Source: Methylobacterium bullatum (GTDB taxonomy: Bacteria > Pseudomonadota > Alphaproteobacteria > Rhizobiales > Beijerinckiaceae). From it: a stretch of DNA of 64,000 bases. Positions 43,660-54,536 of this stretch are shown here, one piece after another (position 1 is the stretch's first letter; each line of letters starts with the position of its first letter). The stretch covers positions 4,252,001-4,316,000 of the forward strand of contig LR743504.1 of assembly GCA_902712845.1 (NCBI GenBank), written 5' to 3'. A program made the translations under genes and the position numbers. The notes under the pieces are model-generated. The model searched no databases. It was not told where the DNA came from and saw nothing but the letters and a program-made list of their open reading frames with translations.

Positions 43660-44432
43660 GTGCCGGCGGAGGGGCGGCCGGTAAGGAAGGACGCCGTCAG
43701 CACGACGAGGGTGACGCCGCCGACCAGGAGCGTCGAGGCGGCATTAATCTCCGGGTTCACGCCGAGGCGGACCTGGCTGTAGAGCCGCATCGGCAATGTC
43801 GTCGCCCCCGGCCCCGAGACGAAGCTCGCGATGACGAGGTCGTCGAGGGAAAGGGTGAAGGCGAGGAGGAACGCCGCGACCAGGGACGGTGCGATCAGCG
43901 GCAGGGTAACGGTGGCGAAGACGCGGATGGGGCCTGCCCCCAGATCCGCCGCCGCCTCCTCCAGGGAGCGGTCGAGCCCCTTCAACCGGGCGCCCACCAC
44001 CACGGCGACGAAACCGAGGCCGAGGGTGGCGTGGGCGATGACCAGGGTCACGAGGCCGCGGTCGAGGCCGAGCCCGACGAAGAGCAGCAGCAGCGACAGG
44101 CCGGTGATCACCTCCGGCATCACCATCGGCGCGTAGACGAGGCCGGTGAAGGCGCCCCGTCCGGTGAAGCGGCCGCTGCGATCGAGAGCCAGCGCCGCCA
44201 GAGTGCCGAGGACGGTCGCCACCAGGGCGGCGAGCGAGGCCACTTTCACGGAGACGAGGGCGGCGGCGAGGAGCGGGCCGTCGTTGAGGAGCACCCCGTA
44301 CCAGCGTGTGGAGAACCCGCCCCAGACCGTCACGAGAGACGAGGCGTTGAACGAGAAGACGAAGAGGACGGCGATCGGCGCGTAGAGGAAGGCGAGCCCG
44401 AGTCCGAGGCTGAGGCGGTTGAGCGGGCTCAT
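43647..44432 (-). CDS. potI: Polyamine-type ABC permease, PotI/PotC class
   Basis: 261-residue inner-membrane permease. Hallmarks are AFLYAPIAVLFVFSFNASSLVTVWGGFSTRWYGVLLND, YAPMVMPEVITGLSLLLLFVGLGL, the EAA loop LEEAAADLGAGPIRVFATVTLPLIAPSLVAAFLLAFTLSLDDLVIASF and TTLPMRLYSQVRLGVNPEINA, all characteristic of spermidine/putrescine permease 2. ATG 44432 overlaps the potH stop. Last gene of the leftward operon; no binding protein follows. Confidence 0.91.
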   Translation of the reverse strand: MSPLNRLSLGLGLAFLYAPIAVLFVFSFNASSLVTVWGGFSTRWYGVLLNDGPLLAAALVSVKVASLAALVATVLGTLAALALDRSGRFTGRGAFTGLVYAPMVMPEVITGLSLLLLFVGLGLDRGLVTLVIAHATLGLGFVAVVVGARLKGLDRSLEEAAADLGAGPIRVFATVTLPLIAPSLVAAFLLAFTLSLDDLVIASFVSGPGATTLPMRLYSQVRLGVNPEINAASTLLVGGVTLVVLTASFLTGRPSAGTQGT

Positions 44433-45319
44433 CGGCCGACCTCCCCTCGTCCGCGTTCGGCATCCCGGAACAGCACGATCGGTCCCACGATGAGGACGAG
44501 GAGCAGCACCGCCACCGCCGAGGCGAGGGGCCAGTCGCGGTTGGAGAAGAACTCGCTCCACAGGACGCGGCCGAGCATCAGCGTGTCCGAGCCGCCGAGG
44601 AGATCGGGGATGATAAACTCGCCCACCATCGGAATGAAGCAGAGGAGCGCGCCCGCGACGATGCCGGGCCGGGCCAGCGGCAGCGTGACGGTCCAGAACG
44701 CACGCGCCGGCGAGGCCCCGAGATCGGCGGCGGCCTCCGTCAGGGTCGGGTCGAGGCGGGAGAGCACCGCGTAGAGCGGCAGCACCATGAAGGGCAGGTA
44801 GGCATAGGTCAGCCCGAACATCACCGCCGCCGGCGTATTCAGGATATCCAGGGGGCGGGCGATGAGACCGGTCCAGATGAGGCCGGCATTGAGCAGGCCC
44901 TCGGGCTTCAGGATCGCGATCCAGGCGTAGATGCGGATGAGGAAGCTCGTCCAGAACGGCACGATCACCAGGGCCACGAGGAGCGGCTGGAGCCGGGCCG
45001 GCGAGCGGGCCAGCGCATGGGCGACGGGCGTGCCGAGGATCACCAGGATCGCCGTCGCCGTGGCCGCATAAAGCAGGGAGGACAGGGCTGCGTCGCGATA
45101 CAGGCTGTCGCCGGCCAGGGTTTCGAAATTGGCGAAGTCCAGGGCTTCGAGGAACGCCCCCCATCCGTCGATTCCGGCGCTCCAGTCGAGTACCGGCAGA
45201 TAGGGCGGCTGCGCCGTCGCCGGCGAGGACAGGCTGATCTTGAGGGTGATGAGGCAGGGCAGCAGCACGAAGGCGGCGAGCCACAGATACGGCGCAACCG
45301 GGATGAGCCGCTTCATCAC
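44429..45319 (-). CDS. potH: Polyamine-type ABC permease, PotH/PotB class
   Basis: 296-residue permease. VPFWTSFLIRIYAWIAILKPEGLLNAGL, PLDILNTPAAVMFGLTYAYLPFMVLPLYAVLSRLDPTLTEAAADLGASPARAFWTVTLPLARPGI and FIIPDLLGGSDTLMLGRVLWSEFFSNRDWPLA are PotH hallmarks. Overlaps both neighbours by ATGA, so ATPase, PotH and PotI are translationally coupled. Confidence 0.92.
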   Translation of the reverse strand: MMKRLIPVAPYLWLAAFVLLPCLITLKISLSSPATAQPPYLPVLDWSAGIDGWGAFLEALDFANFETLAGDSLYRDAALSSLLYAATATAILVILGTPVAHALARSPARLQPLLVALVIVPFWTSFLIRIYAWIAILKPEGLLNAGLIWTGLIARPLDILNTPAAVMFGLTYAYLPFMVLPLYAVLSRLDPTLTEAAADLGASPARAFWTVTLPLARPGIVAGALLCFIPMVGEFIIPDLLGGSDTLMLGRVLWSEFFSNRDWPLASAVAVLLLVLIVGPIVLFRDAERGRGEVGR

Positions 45320-46401
45320 GCCGCCATGACCGTCGCGGCGTCGGGGGCAAAAGACAGGCGGACCGGGGCGCCGCCGGCGATCCCGGTTCCGGCGGGCAGG
45401 GTCGCGCGGATCGTGCTGCCGTCCACCATGCGGATCTGAAGGCGGATGCGGTCGCCGAGATAGGTCGAGCCTTCGACGTGCCCATCGAGGGCGTTATGAG
45501 CCCCGGCGGCCATCGAATCGACGGGTGAAGCCCCGATGCGCTCGGGGCGCAGGGCGACCAGCGCGGGGGCGCCGGCGACCGGGGCGCCCTCCCCGATGGC
45601 GAGGACCGGACCGAGGGCGGTCTCGACCCGCACCAGCGCCCCGTCGGTGTCCCTGACCGTCCCCGGGATGAGGTTCACGTCGCCGAGGAGGCCGGCGACG
45701 AACCGATTGACGGGCCTTTCGTAGAGCGTCTCGGGCCGGCCGATCTGGACGAGACGGCCCTTGTCCATCACGCCGATCCGATCCGCGAGCGCCATGGCCT
45801 CGGAAGGGTCGTGGGTGACGATGATGAAGGCGGTGCCGAGGCGGCGCTGGATCGCGCGCAACTCCCCCTGGGTCTCCTCGCGGAGCCCCCGGTCGAGGGC
45901 GCCGAGGGGCTCGTCGAGGAGGAGGACCTTCGGTTCGCGCGCCAGGGCGCGTGCGAGGGCGACCCGCTGGCGCTGGCCGCCGGACAGGGTGTCGGGGGCC
46001 CGGCTCTCGAAATCCTCCAGCCGCACCAGGCGGAGCAACTCCTCCACGCGGGCGGAGGCTGCCGAACGGCCGAGGCCCTTCAGCCCGTAGGCGATGTTGC
46101 GCGCGACGCTGAGATGGGGAAACAGCGCGTAGGACTGGAACATCATGTTCACCGGCCGCCTGTGCGGGGCCAGGCCGGTGAGATCGGTGCCGTCGAGGCG
46201 GATCGCCCCGCCCGTGGGCGTCTCGAACCCGGCGATCAGGCGAAGCAGGGTGCTCTTGCCGCAGCCGGAGGGGCCGAGCAGGCACAGGATTTCGCCCGAC
46301 GGCATGTCGAGCGAGAGATCCGCCACCGCGTCATGGGTGCCGAACGTCTTCGTCAGCCGTTGGAGGGTGAGGAACGGGACCACGGCCTTCCGCGCCGTCA
46401 A
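45316..46401 (-). CDS. potG: Polyamine-type ABC ATP-binding protein, PotG/PotA class
   Basis: 361-residue ATPase. Walker A GPSGCGKST (43-51), Q-loop MFQSYALFPHLSVARNIAYG, signature LSGGQRQRVALARAL, Walker B VLLLDEPLGALDRGLRE and H-loop VTHDPSEAM are complete. The C-terminal 100 residues form a TOBE-type domain (ALVALRPERIGASP, STYLGDRIRLQIRM). The start is TTG 46401, overlapping the stop of the upstream Crp/Fnr gene; GTG 46383 is possible. Energises PotHI; the PotF-type binding protein is missing here. Confidence 0.91.
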   Translation of the reverse strand: MTARKAVVPFLTLQRLTKTFGTHDAVADLSLDMPSGEILCLLGPSGCGKSTLLRLIAGFETPTGGAIRLDGTDLTGLAPHRRPVNMMFQSYALFPHLSVARNIAYGLKGLGRSAASARVEELLRLVRLEDFESRAPDTLSGGQRQRVALARALAREPKVLLLDEPLGALDRGLREETQGELRAIQRRLGTAFIIVTHDPSEAMALADRIGVMDKGRLVQIGRPETLYERPVNRFVAGLLGDVNLIPGTVRDTDGALVRVETALGPVLAIGEGAPVAGAPALVALRPERIGASPVDSMAAGAHNALDGHVEGSTYLGDRIRLQIRMVDGSTIRATLPAGTGIAGGAPVRLSFAPDAATVMAA

Positions 46402-47090
46402 TTGTCCTCGCGCAAGGCTTCGGCAACCCGCGCCTCCAGCAGGTCGGGCCGACGGATGACGAGGGCGCCCCTTGTCCGGTCGATCAGGCCATCGGCCGCC
46501 ATCACGGTGAACTCGCGGGTCACCTGCTCGCGCCGGCAGCCGATGCGGGCGGCCAGCACGTGGTGATAGGGCGGCGGCGTCACCACCCGTTCGCCGTCGC
46601 CGCCGGCGCGCGGCACGGACAGGCGCAGCAACTCGGCATAGAGGCGGTGGCGCAGGTCGAGGAGCGCGTGTTCCATCAGCCGCGTGTTGAGTTCGCGTAC
46701 GCGCTTGGCGAGCAGGCGGAACAGACGGTCGGCGATGGCCTCGGAGGCGAAGATCATCTGCCGGAAGATCGGGGCCGGGACGACGCAGACCTCGCCGCGG
46801 GTCAGGGCGGTGACGTTGGCCGAGCGGCCGATTCCGTCGAGGGCCGCGAGCTCGCCGAAGAACGCGCCGCCCCGCATCTCGCCGAGGATCACTTCCTTGC
46901 CCGACTGCGACCGGTTGAGGATGCGGACCTCGCCGGAGGCGAGGAAATAGACGTCGGTGGAGATGTCGTCGTAGTCGACGAGGACTTCGTTCTCATCGAA
47001 CCGGCGCCAATGACACCGGGTCTCGTAGGCCGACAGCTCTATTCCCGGCTCCTTGAAGAAGGGGATTGTCGCCAGCCGTCCTGCGGTCAC
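46398..47090 (-). CDS. Crp/Fnr-family regulator overlapping a polyamine ABC operon
   Basis: 230-residue regulator with a cyclic-nucleotide-binding fold (about 15-130; VYFLASGEVRILNRSQSGKEVILGEMRGGAFFGELAALDG) and a C-terminal winged helix (PYHHVLAARIGCRREQVTREFTVMAADGLI). The PxxFGELAALDxxxRSA pattern resembles the cAMP-binding cassette of Crp, here with GIGRSANVTAL. GTG 47090 has AGGAG about 10 nt upstream. It overlaps the ATPase gene, so it is the first gene of the transporter operon and may control it. Confidence 0.88.
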   Translation of the reverse strand: MTAGRLATIPFFKEPGIELSAYETRCHWRRFDENEVLVDYDDISTDVYFLASGEVRILNRSQSGKEVILGEMRGGAFFGELAALDGIGRSANVTALTRGEVCVVPAPIFRQMIFASEAIADRLFRLLAKRVRELNTRLMEHALLDLRHRLYAELLRLSVPRAGGDGERVVTPPPYHHVLAARIGCRREQVTREFTVMAADGLIDRTRGALVIRRPDLLEARVAEALREDN

Positions 47091-47313
47091 GGGTATCGTC
47101 TCCTAAAGCGCGTGATCGTTAAGCTGCCGGTCCCGTGGGTCAACCCATTCCGGCGGCCCATCCCTACCAAAAAGTCGGTCCGCCGGATTTTGGGGTCCGC
47201 TGCGGCCCCGCGATCGTGCGGAGGAAAGCGACCTCTCCTCGCGCGTAGTTTACCTGCCTTTGCGATCGCGCGGGGTTACGATACGCGCATACCGGAAATG
47301 AACACGCTGTCTC

Positions 47314-48381
47314 ATGACAATCCCGGTTGATCGCTCCGGGAGCCGAGAAGTGCTGGTAAGGTCAGCGTCATCGAGAGAAGACGCCGCGGGCGCGACCCGT
47401 CAGCCAGGACCATCCAGGATCGAGGCGGAAGTCCCCTCGCCGTGGTGGACGCAAGACGTCGCGGCCAATTCCCCCGCCCCATCGATCCAGGCCGTGCACG
47501 ACGTGGCGTCGGCGAGTGCGCGCCAACGGCAGGCGACCCTGTCCGCTAGCTTCCGTCTGACGGGCTACGGCCTACATACCGGGCGCCGCGTCACGGTCAC
47601 CGTCGCACCGGCTGGCGACGACCACGGCATCGTGTTCCGACGCGACCTCGGCCGTGGCCGCACGGTGGATGTGCCGGCACTGTGGACCTTTCGCGAGACG
47701 CAGCCGCTCTGCACCGCCCTTCGCTCGCCCCACGGCCCCCTGGTCCGGACCGTGGAGCATCTTCTGGCCGCGCTCTACGCCCATCGCATCGACAACGCGC
47801 TGGTCTGCCTCGACGCGGAGGAACTGCCGATCTTCGATGGAGGCGCCCTGCCCTGGTGCGAGGGTCTGCGCGCGAGCGGCCAGACCGAGACCGACGCACC
47901 GCTGCGCAGCATCCGGGTGCTGCGGCCGGTCGAGGTCCGCCAGGACCACCGGACGTTGAGGATCGCGCCGGCGGATGCGCTTCACCTCTCCGGTCGTCTC
48001 GCACTCTCGCGTTTCGACCCCATGCACTGGTCCGGCACGATCACCCGGGAGGTGTTCACCGAGCAGTTGGCTCCCTCGCGCAGCTTCGGGCGGGCCAAAT
48101 GGGCGATTCCGGCCAAGATCTACGGCACGCTGCTGGGCAAGCCGCTGCTGCGGGGGGCGAACCTCTCCTCGACCGCCTGTATCGTCGGCGGGCGGATCAT
48201 CGGCGGGATGACCGTGCCCGACGAGCCGGTGCGCCATCGCATGCTGGATCTGATCGGCGATCTGGCGCTGGCTGGATGCCCGATCCTCGGCCGGATCGAG
48301 GCCGCGCATACGGGGCACGAACTGAACCACGCCCTGGTCGCGGCCCTGATGAACGATCCCGCCGCCTGGGAACTGACCTGA
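47314..48381 (+). CDS. lpxC: LpxC homologue (UDP-3-O-acyl-GlcNAc deacetylase family) with N-terminal extension
   Basis: 355-residue LpxC-family zinc deacetylase, the committed step of lipid A synthesis. Zinc ligands and catalytic residues are all visible: E148-H149 (TVEHLLAAL), H308 and D312 (RHRMLDLIGD) and H335 (TGHELNHALV). The first ~73 residues precede the usual start (ATLSASFRLTGYGLHTGRRV) and are polar and low in structure; GTG 47493 would remove most of them. The middle is divergent from typical LpxC (SRFDPMHWSGTITREVF). In true lpxC loci ftsZ/ftsA usually sit nearby; they do not here, so I suspect a second copy. Confidence 0.82.
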   Translation: MTIPVDRSGSREVLVRSASSREDAAGATRQPGPSRIEAEVPSPWWTQDVAANSPAPSIQAVHDVASASARQRQATLSASFRLTGYGLHTGRRVTVTVAPAGDDHGIVFRRDLGRGRTVDVPALWTFRETQPLCTALRSPHGPLVRTVEHLLAALYAHRIDNALVCLDAEELPIFDGGALPWCEGLRASGQTETDAPLRSIRVLRPVEVRQDHRTLRIAPADALHLSGRLALSRFDPMHWSGTITREVFTEQLAPSRSFGRAKWAIPAKIYGTLLGKPLLRGANLSSTACIVGGRIIGGMTVPDEPVRHRMLDLIGDLALAGCPILGRIEAAHTGHELNHALVAALMNDPAAWELT

Positions 48382-48402
48382 CCAGGGGGCCGCGGGGGCG
48401 TC

Positions 48403-49338
48403 TCAGCCGAGTCCGGCCAAGGCCAGCACGATGGCGAGGACGAGGGGGAGCGCCACCCCGGCGATCACGGTCTGGGTGGCCGTGATCCCTGCCATCAGCG
48501 GCGCGTCCCCGCCGAGCTGGCGCGACATGATGTAGGACGACGAGGCGGTCGGCAGGGTCTGGAACAGCAGGGCCGTCACCGCGGCCGGACCCTTGAGTCC
48601 CAAGGCGAGGCAGGCCGTCACGGTGGCGGCCGGCATGAGCCCGAACTTGATCAGGGAGGCCACGGCGACCGGCCTGATCCAGCTTCGCGCCGATCCGAAA
48701 TCGAGGGCGGCGCCGACGCAGAGCAGGCCCAGCGGCAGCGAGGCCTGGCCTAAGGCCCGCAGCATCGGCTCGAGTCCCGGCGGCAGTCCGAGCCCCGAGG
48801 CCTGGAGCGCGATGCCGCCGAGGCTGCCGAGGACAAGCGGATTGAGGGCGATCTGCCGCGCGAGGCCGAGGGCCGAGGGGCGGCCCGCCGTGCCGAAACG
48901 GGCGAAGACCAGGACGCAGAGGACGTTGACCGTCGGCACGATGGCGGCGTTCGCCACCGCCGCCAGCGCGATGCCCTGGGCGCCGTAGAGGCCGGCCGCC
49001 GCCGAGACCCCCACATAGTTGTTGAACCGGACCCCACCCTGGAACACGGAGGTGAAGGCCGGTCCACCGAAGCCGAGGCGCGGGCGTGCCGCCAGCACCA
49101 AGCCCGCCACCACAAGGGTCGAGAGGACCAGGACCAGGGCGAGCGCACCCACGGGCACGTCGGCGAGGCGCGCGGTGGCGAGGCTGTCCAGGAGAAGGCT
49201 CGGAAGCAGCACGTAATAGGCCAGGCGTTCGGCCTGCGGCCAGAAGCTCTCGGCGAGAAAGCCGAGGCGGCGCAGGGCCGCGCCGAGCCCTATCAGGAGT
49301 GCGATCGGCACGAGGGCGGCGAGAAGCGTCAGGGTCAT
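48403..49338 (-). CDS. AEC-family (auxin efflux carrier) permease
   Basis: 311-residue membrane protein with about ten hydrophobic segments. The family (malate permease/auxin efflux carrier) exports or exchanges small organic acids. Seen are LIGLGAALRRLGFLAESFWPQAERLAYYVLLPSLLLDSLA, FNNYVGVSAAAGLYGAQG and LLFQTLPTASSSYIMSRQLGGDAPLMAGITATQT, the last a strong AEC hallmark. ATG 49338 fits the first helix. Convergent with lpxC and divergent from the ABC-F gene. Confidence 0.9.
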   Translation of the reverse strand: MTLTLLAALVPIALLIGLGAALRRLGFLAESFWPQAERLAYYVLLPSLLLDSLATARLADVPVGALALVLVLSTLVVAGLVLAARPRLGFGGPAFTSVFQGGVRFNNYVGVSAAAGLYGAQGIALAAVANAAIVPTVNVLCVLVFARFGTAGRPSALGLARQIALNPLVLGSLGGIALQASGLGLPPGLEPMLRALGQASLPLGLLCVGAALDFGSARSWIRPVAVASLIKFGLMPAATVTACLALGLKGPAAVTALLFQTLPTASSSYIMSRQLGGDAPLMAGITATQTVIAGVALPLVLAIVLALAGLG

Positions 49339-49444
49339 GGCGGCCGGATTACAGCGCTCCGCCCCCGCCGGATACGGCACCCTGCTGCCCTCACCTCGTG
49401 ACGCTCCCCTTGCAACCCTTGCCGCGCGCCGCCAGAAGCCTCTC

Positions 49445-51319
<1,875 letters not shown>

Positions 51320-51390
51320 CGAGGGGAAGGCCCGGATCAACCGGGGAGGCTTCGCGTTCTCCCCGACCGACTTGCCTCACGGACGATACG

Positions 51391-52407
51391 ATGCCCCAAC
51401 CGATCCGCCGCGACAGGCCCGCATCCGGCGTGAGCCTCGCCGCCAAGCTCGCTCTCCTGCCCCTCGGCGCGGCTGGAGCATGGATCGCATGGAGCCGGTT
51501 GGAGATCGACCACGATCAGACGCTGCATCCCGCCCTGCCGGGACGGCACGAGCGCCTGGAAACCCCGGCCGGGGATATTGGCCTCTATGGGGACACCACC
51601 GCGCCGGGTGTTCCGCTACTGTTGATCCACTCCGTCAACGCGGCGGCGAATGCCTACGAGATCCGTCCCCTCTACCGACATTACGCGGGGAGCCGCCCGG
51701 TCTATGCCCTCGACCTGCCGGGTTTCGGTTTTTCGGAGCGCAGCGACCGGGTCTACACGCCCCGCCTGATGACCGACGCGATCCAGGCCGTCACCGCGGA
51801 GATCCGCGCTCGACACGGCGGCGGACAGATCGATGCCGTCGCCCTGTCCCTGTCCTGCGAGTACCTCGCCGCCGCTGCTCTCGAGGCGCCCGGCGATTAT
51901 CGCAGCCTCGGCCTCATCAGCCCCACCGGCTTCGATTCCCGCTTCGTCGGCCGGCATCGCGACCGGACCCGGCATGGCGGCGCCGTCGCCCGCGCCCTGC
52001 TGAACGCGCCCCTCTGGGGGGAGCCGCTGTTCGATCTCCTCGTGAGCCGGCCGAGCATGCGCTTCTTCCTGGAGAAGACCTGGGGCTCGAAGGACATCGA
52101 CGAGGGTCTGCTCGCCTACGACCACGCCTCGGCGCATCGTCCGGGGGCGCGGAATGCGCCGTTCTCGTTCCTGTCCGGCGCCCTGTTTCCCGACGCGCCG
52201 GGCCGCCTCTACGAGGCGCTCGCCCTCCCGGTCTGGATGATCCACGGGGTGCGCGGGGATTTCGTGAACTACCCGCATGCCGACCGTGTCGCCGGCCGCC
52301 CGAACTGGACGCTGGACGTCCTGCCCACCGGGGCCTTTCCGCATTTCGAGGACCCGGCGGCGGTGACCCGGCACTACGATGCGTTCCTGGCCGACCGCCA
52401 CGGGTAG
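51391..52407 (+). CDS. Alpha/beta hydrolase-fold protein with N-terminal anchor
   Basis: 338-residue alpha/beta hydrolase. A hydrophobic stretch (KLALLPLGAAGAWIAW, about 19-34) suggests membrane attachment. VPLLLIHSVNAAANAYEIRPLYRHYA, VYALDLPGFGFSERSDRVYTPRLM and FPHFEDPAAVTRHYDAFL match the fold. The nucleophile elbow reads ALSLSCEYLA rather than GxSxG, so activity is uncertain. Follows the ABC-F gene by 71 nt. Substrate unknown. Confidence 0.82.
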   Translation: MPQPIRRDRPASGVSLAAKLALLPLGAAGAWIAWSRLEIDHDQTLHPALPGRHERLETPAGDIGLYGDTTAPGVPLLLIHSVNAAANAYEIRPLYRHYAGSRPVYALDLPGFGFSERSDRVYTPRLMTDAIQAVTAEIRARHGGGQIDAVALSLSCEYLAAAALEAPGDYRSLGLISPTGFDSRFVGRHRDRTRHGGAVARALLNAPLWGEPLFDLLVSRPSMRFFLEKTWGSKDIDEGLLAYDHASAHRPGARNAPFSFLSGALFPDAPGRLYEALALPVWMIHGVRGDFVNYPHADRVAGRPNWTLDVLPTGAFPHFEDPAAVTRHYDAFLADRHG

Positions 52408-52481
52408 AGCCGGGGCTGGTCCGGCATCGACGGGCGGGGTACGTCCGGTATGACCCGTGAACTCATCCCTAGGTTAAGCCG

Positions 52482-52916
52482 ATGCCCGACCTCACCCTCG
52501 CCGCCGCCCAGACCATCGTCGCCACCGCCCTCGCGACGGCGCGCGGGCACAGCCTGAAGCCCCTCGCGGTGGTGGTCTACGATGCGCGCGGCGCGCTCAG
52601 GGCCATGGCCGCGGAGGACGGTACGTCCCTGCGCCGGGCGGAGGTCGCCATGGGCAAGGCCAATGGCTGTCTGGCGCTCGGCCTCGGCGGCCGCGCGATC
52701 CACAAGCGGGCCGAGGAGCAGGCCTATTTCGTGGCGGCCGTGAGCCATCTCGTCGGTCCCGCCGCGCTCGTGCCGGTGCCGGGCGGCGTCCTGATCCGCG
52801 ACGGCGATGCGGTCATCGGCGCCGTCGGTATCTCGGGCGATACCTCCGACAACGACGAACTGTGCGCGCTCGCCGGAATCGAGGCGGCCGGCTTCACCAC
52901 GCAGACCGGCGCCTGA
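52482..52916 (+). CDS. GlcG/HbpS-family protein
   Basis: 144-residue protein of the GlcG/HbpS (haem-degrading or cofactor-binding) family. Hallmarks are PLAVVVYDARGALRAMAAEDGTSLRRAEVAMGKANGCLALG and VPGGVLIRDGDAVIGAVGISGDTSDNDELCALAGIEAAGF. No signal peptide. Ends 8 nt before the peptide-type binding-protein gene, so it probably heads that operon. Role not assignable. Confidence 0.88.
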   Translation: MPDLTLAAAQTIVATALATARGHSLKPLAVVVYDARGALRAMAAEDGTSLRRAEVAMGKANGCLALGLGGRAIHKRAEEQAYFVAAVSHLVGPAALVPVPGGVLIRDGDAVIGAVGISGDTSDNDELCALAGIEAAGFTTQTGA

Positions 52917-52924
52917 GCGCCGCC

Positions 52925-54523
52925 ATGCGCCCGGACCGGCGCGCCTGCCTCCTCGGCGGCGGGGCCCTGCTGGTGGCCGGAACCGGCCCGGCGCGTGCGG
53001 CGGCGTCGCCCGTCTACCGGCGCGGCAACGACGCCGATCCGGAAACCCTCGATCCGCACAAATCCTCCACCGTGGCGGAGGCGCATATCCTGCGCGACCT
53101 CTACGAGGGGCTGCTGACCTACGACAATCACGGCGCCATCATCCCCGGCGCGGCAACGCACTGGACCGTCTCCGACGACGCCCTGACCTACACGTTCCAC
53201 CTGCGCGAGGACGGACGTTGGTCGAACGGCGATCCCGTGGTGGCGGCGGATTTCGCCTTCGGACTGCGCCGGATCCTGCTCCCCACGACGGCGGCGAAAT
53301 ATGCCGAAGTGCTGTATCCGCTGAAGAACGCCCGCGCGGTGAACCAGGGTGAGGCCGCGCCGGAAACGCTCGGCGTGACGGCGCCGGATGCGCGGACCCT
53401 CGTCGTCACCCTCGACCGGCCGACGCCCTACCTCCTTGAACTCCTCACCCACCAGACCTCCCTGCCGGTACACCCGCCCTCGGTCGCCCGGTTCGGGGAC
53501 GCGTTCACCCGGCCGGGCAACCTCGTCAGCAACGGCGCCTACGCTCTCGTGGACATGGTGCCGAACGACCGCATCACCTTGCGGCGAAACCCGTATTTCC
53601 ATGCGGCGGCCGGCGTTTCCATCGAGACCGTGGCGTTCCTGCCGACGCCCGACCTGTCCAGCGCGGTCCGCCGCTACGCCGCCGGCGAGATCGAGTCCCT
53701 GGCCGATCTGCCGGGCGACCAGATGGCCTCCCTCAAGGCGAGGTTCGGCGGTCAGGTCGTCCTCGGCCCGTCGCTCGGGCTCTATGCCCTGGCCGTGAAC
53801 ACCCGAAAGCCCCCCTTCGACGACGCCCGCCTGCGCCGGGCCCTGTCCCTGGTGATCGACCGGGAATTCCTGGCCGAGAGGCTGTGGGGCGAGACCATGG
53901 CGCCGGCCTATTCCCTGTGCCCGCCGGGCCTCGACAATTACCGCCCGCCGCCGGAACTTGAAGGCCGCAACGCCCTGCCGATCGACCGCGAGGAGGAGGC
54001 GCGGTCACTCCTCGGCGAGGCCGGTTTCGGCCCGGGGGCCGAGCCCCTCCGGGTCGAGTATCGCTTCAACAGCACCGACAACAACCGCAACACGGCGGTC
54101 GCTATCACCGACATGTGGCGAGGCATCGGCGTCGAGACGCGCCTCGTCTATACCGATGCCAAGACCCATTTCGCCCATCTGCGCGACGGCGGCGATTTCG
54201 ATGTCGCCCGCATGTCCTGGTTCGCCGATTACTCCGATCCGCAGAACTTCCTGTTCCTGCTGGAGACCGGCAATGACGGGCTCAACCCCGGCCGTTACAG
54301 CAATCCGGCCTATGACGGGCTGATGCGCGAAGCGGCCTCCGAGCGCGATATCGCGGCACGTGCCGACATCCTGTTTCGCGCCGAGACGATCGTCCTGCGG
54401 GACCTACCCTGGATCCCGGTGCTCCATACCCGCTCGAAGGCGCTGATCTCGCCCCGTCTCACCGGCTACCATCCGAACCTGCGCAACGCATCGCCGACGC
54501 GCTTCCTGAGGCTCGAACCGTGA
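52925..54523 (+). CDS. oppA: Oligopeptide-type ABC substrate-binding protein (OppA/DppA class)
   Basis: 532-residue periplasmic binding protein of the family 5 solute-binding class. Signal RRACLLGGGALLVAGTGPARA leads into YRRGNDADPETLDPHKSSTVAEAHILRDLYEGLLTYD, a canonical OppA N-terminus, with FHLREDGRWSNGDPVVAADFAFGLRRIL and NTRKPPFDDARLRRALSLVIDREFLAERLW later. Length is normal. First transporter gene of gcg-oppABC. May bind peptides or other ligands of the class such as murein peptides or opines. Confidence 0.91.
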   Translation: MRPDRRACLLGGGALLVAGTGPARAAASPVYRRGNDADPETLDPHKSSTVAEAHILRDLYEGLLTYDNHGAIIPGAATHWTVSDDALTYTFHLREDGRWSNGDPVVAADFAFGLRRILLPTTAAKYAEVLYPLKNARAVNQGEAAPETLGVTAPDARTLVVTLDRPTPYLLELLTHQTSLPVHPPSVARFGDAFTRPGNLVSNGAYALVDMVPNDRITLRRNPYFHAAAGVSIETVAFLPTPDLSSAVRRYAAGEIESLADLPGDQMASLKARFGGQVVLGPSLGLYALAVNTRKPPFDDARLRRALSLVIDREFLAERLWGETMAPAYSLCPPGLDNYRPPPELEGRNALPIDREEEARSLLGEAGFGPGAEPLRVEYRFNSTDNNRNTAVAITDMWRGIGVETRLVYTDAKTHFAHLRDGGDFDVARMSWFADYSDPQNFLFLLETGNDGLNPGRYSNPAYDGLMREAASERDIAARADILFRAETIVLRDLPWIPVLHTRSKALISPRLTGYHPNLRNASPTRFLRLEP

Positions 54524-54536
54524 GGCCGGCGGCGGC

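Noticed and set aside
44433..45485. Extension of the potI frame across potH
   Set aside because: PotH is encoded in a different frame with full family motifs; the extension is Arg/Pro-rich and has no features.
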